DNA of 64,000 nucleotides from Nilaparvata lugens (lineage: Eukaryota > Arthropoda > Insecta > Hemiptera > Delphacidae), in contig NC_052509.1 of assembly GCF_014356525.2 (NCBI RefSeq), positions 34,150,584 to 34,214,583 of the forward strand, given 5' to 3'. A program made the position numbers and the translations under genes. The notes beneath the pieces are model-generated. The model searched no databases, was not told the origin of the DNA, and was given only the letters and a program-made list of their open reading frames with translations. Below are positions 31,424 through 43,264 of this stretch, one piece after another (the stretch's first letter is position 1; each line of letters opens with the position of its first letter).

Positions 31424-34370
31424 TGTAACAATATTTATTGTTACAATTGTGAGTGATGAGAATTATGCGAATTAGCCTGAGAAGTTAGCCTGTTATGAAA
31501 ATGGATTTTGCTGTTTTGCTTTTCTGCGTTGTGTTGTGTTGACTCTGTAAGTGTGTGCGTAGAAGCTATGATCCTAAGAATAACAACAATTTTCCTGGAG
31601 TATCAGCTTAGTTTATGACCCTTGCTTTTCTGCATTGTGTAGTGTCGACTCTGTAAGTGTGTGTGTAGAAGTTGTGGTACTGAGAAGATCAACAATTTTC
31701 CTGGAGGAGCAGTCTGGTTCACGACCTTATAAGGCAAGGAATTTATAGCTGTCAAGGAAAAATAGCTGTCACTTGGTGGGAGAATGTATCTTAAATTGTA
31801 GTTGTAACGTTCCTTTCTATTGGTGGAAATTTTTCTAGAAAATAGTAACTGCCAATCACAGTTAACGTTGGTTAGGTCTATCTAGTATGGACGATCACAC
31901 AGCTGTCCATGGCAAGACGAGAAAAGCGGAGTGGATTCACTCAGTGTTTGTCCTCCGTCATAAGCAGTACAAAATGTAGTCTGATCAGAACTTTGTGTTA
32001 ATCATGGCTTCCATGCCAGCTTTAGGCCTTTTTAGTATTTGGCTCTGGAACCTTTTGTTCCAGTAGCATTTTTAGTTTTTTCCGCCTCAGTAGTTGCTTC
32101 AATTAAGAAGAGAGAGAGTATCAAATTGTCACCTCACAATGGAGATTTTCCTCCTATAACCGCTACTAAAGGTACGTCATAGATTATAATATAATTGAGG
32201 AAATGATTATCGATGAAAGCTTCCATCAGAGTGTTAAATTTGTTGTGATAGATACAGTTGAGTGTAATATGTAGAAATGTAGAGTACCTATTAGAAGAAG
32301 GAATTAAGAATGATATTTTTGTTTTTATAAACAAAATATAATATATAAAATTAATATAATTAAGGAAATTATTATCAATGAAAGCTTCCATCAAAGTATT
32401 TATTGTAATGTACCGTAATTAAAGTGTAAAAATTGAGAATAGTCCTTTTGATTTGAATGGAAGATGGTAATGGTAATTCAAACTGATAAATGTTGGAAGA
32501 AAATGAACGATATAGGTTTTGTAGAAATTTAGAATACCCATTAGTAGGAATTAAGATATTTTTTGATTTAAATTATTTTTGAAGAGGAAGCTATTAACCT
32601 AAATTTTCAATTACTGTTGTTTAAATCCAAATTGACTGATGTTTATAGTATATTATTATGAGCTCTATCAGTATTTTTGTTATAGATTTTATTTGTCTTT
32701 TTGATTCTAATGAGAAGCTTTCATGATTATTTAGGAAACACCTATCATGTAATTTATTCTTTTAAATTACACCATAAATGTAATTTATGTAAGAGAACTG
32801 ACTAAACTAACAACAATACTCGAAATACCCTATTATGAAGTAATTCAATCAACTATGTAGGCCAATAATGGAATACTATGTACTCATCGCTTTGTGTATA
32901 GGGCATAACCCTGATTACAAATAAATTCTATTCTATTAAATCAAGAGATTGAAGTAGGTAATGTCTATTTATGTTTTAAAGTAATAAGTATTGATTTGAG
33001 TTTTATATAACCTAAAATAGGTTGATTTTGTTATATAACTGAAGTTAAGTTAATTTGTATTATCCTAGTTTATTTTTTTATTCTAACAGCGGTGTAAGTA
33101 CGGGAACATCAAGTATGGGATCAACGTACGAATCCACCAATTTACGGGTTCATGAATGTGCGTCTTTAAGCCGCTGAGACGCCTCTGAATCGATGGCAGT
33201 CCTAGAAGTTTGGGGTATGCTGTCTCCTGTCCATCTGGACGTGTAGAGCTCGATCACCGAGCCTAGATTCAATTTGAAGAAACAGCTATGAGGTAACAAC
33301 TTTTTTCCAAATTAAATGAACGTCCCAGGAACTCTGGATGTGACAGAATGGGTTTTAATAATTATAGACTTTCAAAAAAGGGGAAAGGTGTAAAACGTGC
33401 AGAATTAGACTTTTGTTAAATCGTAATTTTGAGATATTATTGGGATTGGATAGATTACTAATTTTATTAATTTTGGTTTGATTAATAGATTTCTGGTTGT
33501 ATCTCTACATTGAAATGTGAGGCCATATTTTCTCTGTAAGGATCCAGCTGGGAATTCCAGTTTTCTTTAAATTTGTATTTTATTATCTTCTAAACTACTA
33601 AAAGTTGAATTAGTATATGAAATGTTTAAAGGTCCCTTATTGATAAATTGATGTTTTAAAATAATTTTCATCTCAAAGTTGTAAAGGATCAAATGAAGTT
33701 TCAAGGACCCTAGCCTTTCGAAATTTGTTTTGATAACACATATTTTGGAATAGTCTTCCTACGTAGAATTCCGTGATGTGATACTTGAGGAATGTTTGTC
33801 TTTGCCGTTTTCATGATATAAAGATACAGAATAGTTATTATTGGGGATTATTAATATTTGATAATGTTTTGATAGTGTTTTAAAGTTTCCAAGTGTGTTC
33901 TAAATTCAATGTTCTGAGAGTTTCCTGAATTTTATGTTGATATTTTCATAACATTTGTACGGTATAGTTATTTATGATTAACTTATGAAGAATATTTATG
34001 ATAACTTTCAATTCTTCTTTCTGAAATTAGAGTCCTTTAAGCTTCAATCTAAAACGTTTTCAATGTAGAGCATACGGAGTAGGTTTTTACCGAATAATCT
34101 AATTCAGAGATAACTTTCTAAATTTAGTAATTTTATTTTCGGTTTTCATAATGTAACTTCCTTTTTGTTTTATTAATTGTTGAATTTAACTGTAAGAGGT
34201 GACAATATAGTTGATACCTTCTCTCTATTTCGTTGTCTCTCTTGTCATTTCTGGTTTCCCGTTCTCTAGCACTAGATATGTTTATCAAGCATCCCTTTTA
34301 TTAAGTTATATTGTGTGTGCTTCTAAATTCTAAATTCAAAATTAACTTTCTAAATTCATAGCACGGCACA
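31424..34370. mobile_element. Long TG...CA element, family B (probable solo LTR)
   Basis: This 2947-bp insertion starts TGTAACAATATTTATTG and ends AGCACGGCACA, flanked by ATTT at 31420-31423 and 34371-34374. It interrupts a satellite unit that resumes exactly with ATTTACACATACTC. It is unrelated in sequence to family A but has the same TG...CA ends and duplication length. It includes two diverged copies of a 106-bp tandem unit (about 31510-31735) and no convincing open frame. A solo LTR is the simplest reading. Confidence 0.7.
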
Positions 34371-34395
34371 ATTTACACATACTCAACATACTGTT
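34371..34395. repeat. Satellite unit fragment, end of array
   Basis: ACACATACTCAACATACTGT follows the duplication ATTT and matches satellite units near 30580. After it the similarity stops. Confidence 0.8.
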
Positions 34396-34539
34396 ATCAT
34401 CTGACTCTGATCATTTAAAGATCAAGGTACGCATGGCCAGTACCTTCTCTAGGTACCTTGGTTGTGAATATTGTTTATTCTAGATTATCAATGTACAGAA
34501 TATTATAATTGAGATTTTAATAAATTACAATGCTCAAGA
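34396..34539. other. No recognisable feature
   Basis: A short spacer lies between the satellite end and the SINE. It contains a GGTAC-rich segment near 34440 and nothing that can be assigned. Confidence 0.4.
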
Positions 34540-34910
34540 CCAATGAGTTTCAACTTGTTTGTATACTGGTATTTTTTGTTGAAGTAAACAATCTTCCCAT
34601 TTCCTTTGATAATTTTATTAAATTATCATAATAATACTGAGGGTGATGCCCACATAAGCTCTTAGGCTTGTGCGTGGGTAATGATTGAGAGGGATGATGA
34701 AGAGATTTGACCACTCTCTGGATAGTCGGGATCGACAACTTATCAGCTCCTCTGAAAGACAAGGTGGCCGTATCTAAGTGATTGTGCTGTGATCAAGAAA
34801 CTTTTGCCCCGGTCGAGATTCGAACTCGGGTTTTCTTGATTACTAGATTGGCGCGTTATTACTTACCAGTACTCCAATGATTCAGCCACTCTACTTCTCC
34901 ACCCTACAAG
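34540..34910 (-). mobile_element. tRNA-derived SINE
   Basis: On the minus strand a tRNA-like head shows an A box (GTGGCTGAATCATTGGAG, about 34891-34874) and a B box (GAGTTCGAATC, about 34827-34817), the internal promoter for RNA polymerase III. A non-tRNA body follows toward 34540. The body boundaries are estimates, and no poly(A) tail or target duplication was identified. Confidence 0.65.
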
Positions 34911-35847
34911 AGTGATGGTGGGTGAATCTTCCAAAGGTAGTATCTGTTACAACAAACTCCCTCAATCATTCCGGCTTTTATTGGTGCTAATTGTCTTGAA
35001 ATACATGCCCAAGGGAAACTTCAAGAATCACAAGTTCCCTTTTGTTCTTGAATAAACCTTAATTTATGTGCTATGTGTCTGACATATATTCTTCATAATG
35101 CTTGTTTCTTCAACATTCAACAATCATCGATTTGTTCAATACGGTGGGACGAAAAAAATCGATATTTTTTCGGATCGTGATACCATGGAAAAGTTGCTAA
35201 ATGGTATGACTAAAAAGAGGAAAAAATATTAAAATTATTGGATGTTATCTTCCGTTCGCGCATGAGCTTTAAAGTTTTGAAAAAAAAAATTTTTTGAAAA
35301 TTTGTAATATTTTTTTTTACGATATTTAATATGTAATAGTGAAAAATGTCATCTATGACACACTAATAAAGTAATACAGAAATACCGGTATTGCACTTCA
35401 ACATCTTCCGTTCATGCACAGACATCCAAATATAGCCAAATTACAAGAAAATCGGATTTTTGTCCTATTTTCTTTTCATGTATAGTTACAGATATCAATA
35501 ATGTAATACCTAATATCTGATTATACATGTTCTGATAGTTGAAGAAAAAAAATTCAGATGTAATTAGACTTGGTTTTTCGATCTCGCACAGCGATACAAA
35601 ACTTACTGTCAGCACCCTCTCCACTGCTCCGATACCCCTCTCCGCTGCAGGCCAGCGCCACTAGCGGGTCAACGACCCACGCTGCGTCACGTGATACCCC
35701 TCTCCACTGCAAGCAGCCAAAACAGTGGTCCGCCGCGCCATTTTGTGCGCCAGTCTGCTGTTGTCTCTTGAGTGTGGTGGATGTGTTGCGTAGTGTGTGT
35801 TCCAAATTTCATATTTCAGTGTAGTTTTTTGAACAATTGTGCAATGA
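34911..35847. other. Upstream region of the transposase-like gene
   Basis: This is AT-rich until about 35580, then GC-richer with two imperfect copies of a CCCCTCTCC(A/G)CTGC segment near 35630 and 35697. The GC-rich block directly precedes the coding frame at 35848 and may contain its promoter or the element end. No inverted repeat was identified. Confidence 0.4.
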
Positions 35848-38078
35848 ATGATGGCATTATCAAAGGCAGTGATCACTAGACAAGAATTCGAGTGTCTGTT
35901 TTTCGGTACACCAAGAGACTTTCCGCCTAACAAGCTCCCTACAGGAGAGGACGTTCCTCAATGTTTATCGAATGAGAGGTATAATTTAGCAGTTGAAGTA
36001 AGCAACAAAAGAGTTAGTTTTGGACAAGTAGACAATACAGTACTTGGCAAAATAGTGTGTTTGTACAATAGAGCATCAATTCCCACCATAAGTGATAAGA
36101 GAGTAGTACAACTGTTGACTGCACTGCATGACAAGTATTACAGTTTAAGAAAATCTCATACTCGAGACAAAAACAAGGAAGTCTTTAAGAGAAACCTTGA
36201 TGATTTTAAGAAAAAATGCTGTTTGCTTTTTGACATTGCGGCATGCAAATGCCCCATTGCCCTTGAATGTACCTGTCATAAAACACCGGATCAATGCCAG
36301 TGTATCTGCTCAATAACTTGTACTTGTGAAAAGCTTGAAAAAATACCTTTACTTGAGCTGAAATTTATCTATTCACTATGCACTCACGGCATTGGCAAAA
36401 TTGGAGGTGTGGACTCAAATGAAACGAAGAAACGTGCCAAATCTTTACAGAGGAAATCTCGTTCCAGCTCTTCAAAACCAAAAGTAGATGTCCAAGTTTC
36501 CAAAACTGAACAACGTGATGAATCCTTGCCCTCCAGTGATGTTTGCAGTGACAGTGACCAAGAATTCATACCTGAATCTCCAAAAAAGGAATCCGGTTGG
36601 CAAATGAGGATTAACCTTAAATCTACTGCATTTACTAGTGATCATTACGGTGTTTCCGATTGTGCTACAGCAGCAATAGCCTCAAGTGTTTTGCAGGACT
36701 TTGGCGTAGTAACTAATAGCAACAATTCACAAGTAGTTGACAAGTGTAAAATAAGAAGAGAAAAACACAATGTTAGGGCTGATTTGTCCAGTTCTATAAC
36801 AGAAAATAAGCTAATTGGGCTATATTTTGATGGCCGTAAAGACGACACTATTGTGGTACAAGAGGCACTTTCAAAATGATTTAAAAGAGTGGTAAAGGAG
36901 GAACATTACGTGCTTATACAAGAACCTGGTAATATATTTCTGGGACACGTGACCCCGAATTCAGGAAGTGCAGAGGATATTGCGACCTCTATTATATCCT
37001 ATTTGACAAGCAATGACATTTCTTTGGACGAATTAGTCATTATTGGCTGTGATGGCACCAATGTTAACACCGGATTGAAAAACGGTATAATACGCCGTAT
37101 TGAAACACACTTACGTAAGCCTCTGCAATGGGCAGTTTGTCTTCTTCATTTTAATGAACTACCCTTCCGCCATTTATTTCAGTATTTAGATGGTAAGTCG
37201 ACCGGGCCAAATTGTTTGAAAGGACCGATTGGTGAGAAATTGATCAAATGTGAAACACTTCCAGTAGTGCAGTTTGAAAGTATTGATTGCCAAATCCCTG
37301 AGATAGACAAAAAAAACTTTTAGTAAGGATCAGAAGTATTTGCTGGAAATATCAGAAGCGATTAAATCAGGTGAATGCCTGAAAGTTTTATCAATCAGGG
37401 ATCCAGGACCTTTGTCTCACTCCAGGTGGCTAACAACAGCTAACCGTGCTTTAAGACTCTACATTAGTCAAGAAAATCCAACTGCTGAGTTCCAGGAAAT
37501 AGTAATATTCATTCTGAAGTCATATATGCCGATGTGGTTTTGTATTAAGAAGACCAAACTTTTTATTGATGGCCCTAAGCTCGTGCATCAATCTTTTGAA
37601 ACCTCAAGATATCTTAATGATGAACTCAAAGCTGTAATTGACCCAGTTATAGAGAGAAATGGGTTCTTTGCGCATCCAGAACATGTTATGATTTCTATGA
37701 CTCAAGATCCCAGAAAACATATAAGAGAACTGGGCCTCCGCCGCATCATTAAGGCAAGAGAAAGAGACCAAAAGAGGAAAACAATTCGAACGTACGTGGC
37801 ACCTAAGCTAAACTTCTCCGCAACAGATTACACAGAATTGAATGATTGGACAAACTGTCATTTTTCTTCGCCGCATCTTTTGAGAGATGTCACTGATGAT
37901 GAACTTAAAACCTACATCAAAACAGAAGAAGTTCTGAAGTGGGAAATCCCATCACAGAAGATGCCAGTCCATACTCAAGCAGTGGAGAGAAGCGTCAAGT
38001 TGGTGAGCGAGGCTTCTGCTAAGGTTTGCGGATCTGCAGCTCAAGACGGGTACATAAGAATGACACTTAAGTCATTAT
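35848..38078 (+). pseudogene. Transposase-like gene of an arthropod repeat family, two lesions
   Basis: Three consecutive frames (35848-36879, 36880-37321, 37322-38078) read as one protein of about 740 residues. From memory it resembles multi-copy uncharacterised arthropod proteins with a likely RNase H-fold transposase core. Visible parts are a Cys-rich cluster (CKCPIALECTCHK to CTCEK, about 36244-36335), a Ser/Lys-rich linker, the conserved IIGCDGTNVNTG (about 37040) and SRWLTTANR (about 37420), and a C-terminal VERSVKLVSEASAK (about 37983). The lesions are an in-frame TGA at 36877-36879 and a one-base shift in the A run at 37309-37316. I cannot name the superfamily. Confidence 0.65.
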
Positions 38079-38519
38079 CCATGGAGCTATTGTACCATTT
38101 ATTAGAGCTTCTGCTTTAGTTCTCTTACAAGTAATATCTCTAGCAATGTCAGAATCAGTAAAAATTACCTTCATCAAACGCCCAGTACAGTCCATGGAGT
38201 TGTAATAAGTCTGGTGATGCTTGACTGTGTGAAATGCAAGTGTAGCCTCAGCAGCTGCTTCCTTCATTTTGCTATGAGATGATGCCATTTGGAAAATTTT
38301 GTCTATTTTGTGAGTTTCCTTCACCACTAACAGTTGTTTTTTATGTTTGTTGCTTTTTATATGAGCCTCAATATCAGAAGCACCTTTGAATTTTATAGAG
38401 ATGTAGCTATCACACACCGTAAACAAAACTTCCGACAGCTCTCTTCCCTGTCTCATAGAAGGATACCTTTGACGTAAAATGTCTGTAAATGTACAATAAC
38501 GTTTGCTACTGGATGCCAT
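38067..38519 (-). pseudogene. N-terminal fragment of a hAT-like transposase
   Basis: The 150-codon frame starts at ATG 38519 and reads through a zinc-finger-like segment (VCDSYISIKFKGASDIEAHIKSNKHK). It continues into AAAEATLAFHTVKHHQTYYNSMDC and CKRTKAEALI, a combination I associate with hAT-like transposases of arthropods. The rest of the protein is missing: at about 38080 the sequence passes into the C-terminal end of the opposite-strand transposase-like gene. It is a truncated fragment joined tail to tail with a different element. Confidence 0.55.
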
Positions 38520-39854
38520 CTCACTTTTTTCAATTTCGTTGCACTGTGTTCTCGTTATAGTATTATAGTCATATTATATATACACACTATCATATAATAA
38601 CGTAACAGTTCAAATCTCCACCTGTAATAGTAAACTAGCTGTAATGCCTACTTTATACAATGCCAATTGGCATAAATTTGTTTTCTAAAATTCACAGCTG
38701 ATGTAAATTATCTATTGAATCTTTTGAATTTAAAACAATTATCAAGGCTACAGTAACCATAATTATAACAGTCACTGTGATGTAGGCATGGCTTATGGTA
38801 ATGAAAACTCTAATAGACAATAAAAGCTGTTTGAACCTGGCATCAGTTGTCTCATGACAATTGTCTCGCCAATTGGCATCGAATAAACTAGGCATAAATG
38901 TACCAATAACTCCACAAAACTGGTAAACAGCAACCAAACAAGAATCACTGCAATTACTATCACGCTTCACGCATCGACACATTCATCACTACAGTACAAA
39001 TGGCACTGTCAGTAGTGTCAGTAGTCATTATGCAGATCATGGGCAGCCATGGGCAGATCAAACCGGTTTTAAAGGAGGGGGCGACACCCCCCCCCACCAT
39101 TAGGCTACACACACCATCCCCCACACACCACACAATGTCCGGAAATTTATTGAAATGTCAGGGATTTTGTCAGGAAAAATGATTTTTTGATCTGGTAACC
39201 CTAAATACAACAGCATCACGATTATCCAACCTCGGTTTATCTAACCATGTGAACTATGTTTATTTTTAATTTTATTACTCATATATATGAATTTTTCAAT
39301 TCTACCAAGTAGTTTAATAAACATGATTTCAATATGTTCTTTTCACAGTCTTTATTATACATGTACCTCAATTTACAGTGGGCTACAATATATTTGGCCT
39401 GATATGATGTTTATATCCCTATGAATGGCTTAATTCATTCTCCCCTGATTATCTGATCTATCTAACATTCGGACCATGCACTGGTCCTGTACAAGATGGA
39501 TAATCAAGGATTTAGTTACAGAAAATTACAACTGGTTGAGGCTTTCTCTGTTCAATAGTGTACAATTCTTCATCAACTGAGCAGATAATTTGGTTTTTGA
39601 TTAAATATTACAAGGAATTTGATCTATAAATAGGAATATCCATTTTGATTGAAATTAATAGGGTGTTTAAAGAAAAGAATCTCCAACATCGATAAAAGTT
39701 TGTTGGCAATTTATGTGTTATTACAGTGCTTAATTTCATTTTCTCATTAACTCTTCATATGCTATTCTATTCAAATCTCATTGCATGATTTCTATTGCAT
39801 GATTGGGTATTTATATGTTCTTGCATGTTGTCACGTTATATTTTTCAATAACGT
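38520..39854. other. Mostly non-coding; weak chemoreceptor-like frame on the minus strand
   Basis: The minus-strand frame 38982-38692 contains AVYQFCGVIGTFMPSLFDANW followed by hydrophobic segments. This is faintly reminiscent of the C-terminal region of insect odorant receptors, but too short to call. A C-rich run lies at about 39085-39095. Otherwise nothing is seen. Confidence 0.3.
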
Positions 39855-40558
39855 GTACCCTGCTTGGCTGCAGTCGGTAGAGCAAGATTTGAATAACACT
39901 TTTTGTGGTTCTTGGAAAAGTAATAGTACCAATTTCTTACCAGCTCTCTCAGGACCTCACACAGTTCTCTGCTTTTGCTGGTTACTGACGTCGGCCACTT
40001 TAACAGTTCACAGTTCCTGTGACTGATTTGTTGAATTCCACAAATATAGATGCAGTAGATATAGACAGATATAAGGGCTCTGACTATTGTACTAGACAAT
40101 GCGTCACCGCCACTAACACCACTCGCCACCATTCACCAAAGTGGTCAGCAATGAAAAATGATATCGAGTGGAATCAAAGGCGATATTCTATCAGAATAAC
40201 TTATAAATTCTATTAATTTATGTTGCTGCAACTTAATACTATGACCTTGAGATACTTCAAATCAGATGTGTTGGTACTGGATAATTTATATAAATCTCGG
40301 GAACGTATTATTTCCAAAGATTTGATAATCAATGCTGTATATCGCTGCCTTATCCAACTTATTTGGTGAAGAATATAGTTGACTGGTAATCTTAATAATA
40401 TTTCAATACTGGTAAGAAAATAGACTATAACGAGATTGGTCATGCATGGAGATAGGATAATAAATAAAGGGTACACCATTCAAATAAAGACACAAATATA
40501 TTATACAAAATATCAAGGAATAAATAAAATATAGAACAAGTATAAAAAATGATAAAAG

Positions 40559-40616
<58 letters not shown>

Positions 40617-41125
40617 ATATATATTGAAAATATCACAGATAGCTCACTGGTGTTTGACTTTGCTTTTAGCACGAAATATTACCATGTGCTTCTTTAATCA
40701 GCAATTTAAATGCATTTAAATTATGCAGCTCAGTTATCGACTTGCTTTTGCTTGTTGAATAAAATCTTATATATCTTCTTTCCAAATTAATATAAATAAC
40801 TAAATATAAATTATAAATCTCTGAATATATTAATATGTATCTCTCAGGGCTAAAGATTTGGCCTCTGGTGGAAATCAGATAAATAAATTTATCTTATGAA
40901 CAAGAGCTTCATTAACATCTTTATAATTTACTGATAAAAAGAATGATCAAGTGAGCATATATTATAATATCAAAAAATAATAAATAATTCATCTGTGCAT
41001 ACTTAAACATGTAAATCTGATGATTGCTCTTAATAAAATTCCCTGTACGTTTAAAGACTTGCGCAAGTTTGATATTAATTTCAATATTTAAACAACCTTT
41101 CATCGAGCTAGATTTATTGAATCAT
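39855..41125 (-). pseudogene. Chemoreceptor-like gene remnant, copy 1 of a diverged pair
   Basis: Minus-strand frames at 41103-40921, 40479-40213 and 40132-39941 are hydrophobic and conserved with 46885-48095. Pieces such as IYIYCIYICGIQQIS, CELLKWP and the N-terminal RTGNFIKSNHQIYMFKYAQ suggest an insect odorant/gustatory receptor of seven membrane segments, but no diagnostic motif (such as a C-terminal TYhhhhhQF) is visible. A splice donor (GTAAGAAA, intron from 39940) is preserved in both copies, which argues for a real gene ancestry. The frames are broken. An (AT)n tract is inserted at 40565-40625. Confidence 0.35.
40565..40626. repeat. (AT)n microsatellite
   Basis: About 60 bp of alternating A and T lie inside the chemoreceptor-like copy 1. 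The equivalent place in copy 2 (near 47610) has only a short ATATA run. Confidence 0.9.
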
Positions 41126-41136
41126 GATTTATTCAA

Positions 41137-42247
41137 AGCACTGAGGGCGTCCTTGATATTTTTCTTCAACTATAGAACTCATGTGTCAAATTTCACAAAG
41201 TATGATGGCGATCTGGATTCTTTTGATGTCCTAGGCCTTTCTGGTGGGCTGATGTCATCTTCTCCAATGGGGATATTAATTTATTTTATGTGACTCATGC
41301 CTTAATACGACCTCACTGAGTCTTATGGAATTGATTCTTAAATTCAAACTTAAATTTTTAAAATGTACAATTACTAGAAAGGGATCTTGTGCTCTATATA
41401 ATTGGTGTCTGTTCCTGGTGACCTCTGACAAGCAAGTGGGCTTTGATCTACCCCTATTCTTTCCACAACCCTACTTCCGTAATTTCAAATTTGCATATTA
41501 TTTAAATATTCAACTACTACGCAATAACATGATCCGAAATAGTCCATGTCAATCTGCTAGGTTATTGCATAAAGATCAAATATTATATTTTTTAATAATT
41601 ATTTCATTTATATCTGTTACATGAACTGAGTATTGTATAGTTTACAAATTCTTATCATTTATATAATAAATAAAGTATATTTTTGAATTGACTAGCTTTT
41701 ACCACTGGTCAGTTACTGTATTTTGATTGGCTTATTCCAAAATTACAAATGTATTCATGTGCCAAGTAGGATATACCACATTTCCTTAATATTTTTATTT
41801 ATTTTACACATTTTGTCCATGCTCGTATGACATAATAAATATTTTTGTATTTTTTAAAATGTTTTTCCTTTTACATTAACATGCCATGTGGTTACCAAAT
41901 CCTCTGGTCACATTTTAAGTAAATGCTATTTGTATGCAAACTAAATTTGCCACAGGTGTCTAGCTAATTCTCAATTTATATGGCTTGACCGATTATTTAG
42001 GTTGCTGACCAGTGAGTATCATAGAACCTAACCTCAAAAATTCATTATTTTATATAATTAAATAAATAGCAATAATATTCTCCTTTCCATTTGGCTGTTC
42101 AAAACTGTAGCCTGGATACCCATCGTTATCTAATATCTCGAGTTTGTTGATATCTCACCCAGCAATAACAAAGCAGCTGTTTCCTTGAGACCTATAAAAT
42201 CTTTTCATTTAGTGATTTTGCCAGTTATTCGAATTTATAATCTTACA
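41137..42247 (+). repeat. Dispersed repeat R2, copy 1
   Basis: This is collinear with about 57683-58790. Shared blocks include GCACTGAGGGC, CACTGAGTCTTATG, GTGACCTCTG.CAAGCAAGTGG and AACCTAACCTCAAA, with frequent substitutions and indels between them. It starts where the chemoreceptor-like repeat ends and has no coding sequence. Its class is unknown. Confidence 0.65.
42107..42247. repeat. About 140-bp repeat X, left copy (TG...CA)
   Basis: It begins TGTAGCCTGGATACCCAT and ends ATAATCTTACA. The same sequence with about a dozen and a half differences is at 45480-45619, and a weaker version ends R2 copy 2 near 58666-58780. The two better copies bracket the gag remnant and the chimera. Confidence 0.7.
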
Positions 42248-42749
42248 CAACGCCCCTGAATTTGAATTCAAAATATTTTGAGAATCAACAATGTTTTTGA
42301 TACAAATTCTTCCTCTTACACATAAACATAACCTAAAAATATCCGCCAAAACACTTTCATAGCTTACAACAACTCGCAGACTCTTTCTGCATACGCCCCC
42401 CTAATTCTCATCACTATAATAACATTTTCCTCCTTACAAACATAAAAATAGCATAAATATAATATCTAAATTCCACTTCTCTCTTCTCTAATGTCAATAC
42501 AACATTTTCAAGTCTGCTGCTTGGCAGTGATACCAACTTACTTTCATTACATCATCAACATCTGATTTCTCGTACAATACATTTCTTTCAAAATATATTC
42601 AGGTAACACTATTGGGCTCATACATTATTTATAATTTTTAGGTCTCGCTTATTCCAATAATATTTTCTAGATACAGGTACAATTTTTCGCTATGCTATAT
42701 TCTTTGGTTTTGGCTCCACTTGGTAACTAGATTCGCTTGAGGTTTTGGT
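42248..42749 (-). other. Non-coding flank of the gag remnant
   Basis: This is AT-rich. On the minus strand the frame of the gag remnant would continue from 44403 into this flank if the 42750-44402 insertion were absent, and it meets a stop after a few codons. The sequence GGTTTTGGT at 42741-42749 is a candidate target duplication of that insertion. Confidence 0.4.
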
Positions 42750-43264
42750 AACAAGATATAAATAATAATAATAAATATATATATAACATCTAAATAAATA
42801 TATATAAACATTAATTGATACAGAGATAATACATATAATCACAAAAACTAATTTTATCTTCTATCAGCTGGTCAATAACAGCTATTGGCTTCGATCTATT
42901 GGGCATTTGCTAGTCTACAATTTCTACTTCCTCTCCATAAGTCACAATTTGCTATTGGCTTGATCCCAGTTAACCTAACTTCTGCAATTTTCACATTTAA
43001 AGGTAATTATTCCACTTTATTTCAATTATTCTACCTTGTGGCCTTTTTTAATCGATGAATAGAGAGAAATTAAAAATTGTTCCTTGATTTGTTGCAGGTA
43101 TCTATCAGCTTGGGTATTTTAAATGCGAATTTGGTGACATGAGGTGAGGCTCCAATATTTTATTTATTTAGGCAGGTCAGTATTTGGCTGATAATATTGT
43201 TTTTATTTCTCTTCTTATCAAATTTGCTTCAAATTCGACAATATTGCTTGTGAAATTTTCGTGG

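Noticed and set aside
31424..34951. A larger element from TGTAACA (31424) to TGTTACA (34946)
   Set aside because: The flanks show no duplication, whereas the shorter interval ending at 34370 restores a satellite unit and has an exact 4-bp duplication.
35848..38078. A single-copy host gene
   Set aside because: The protein pattern recalls multi-copy arthropod transposase-like families, and the locus is surrounded by repeats and ends in a junction with another transposase.
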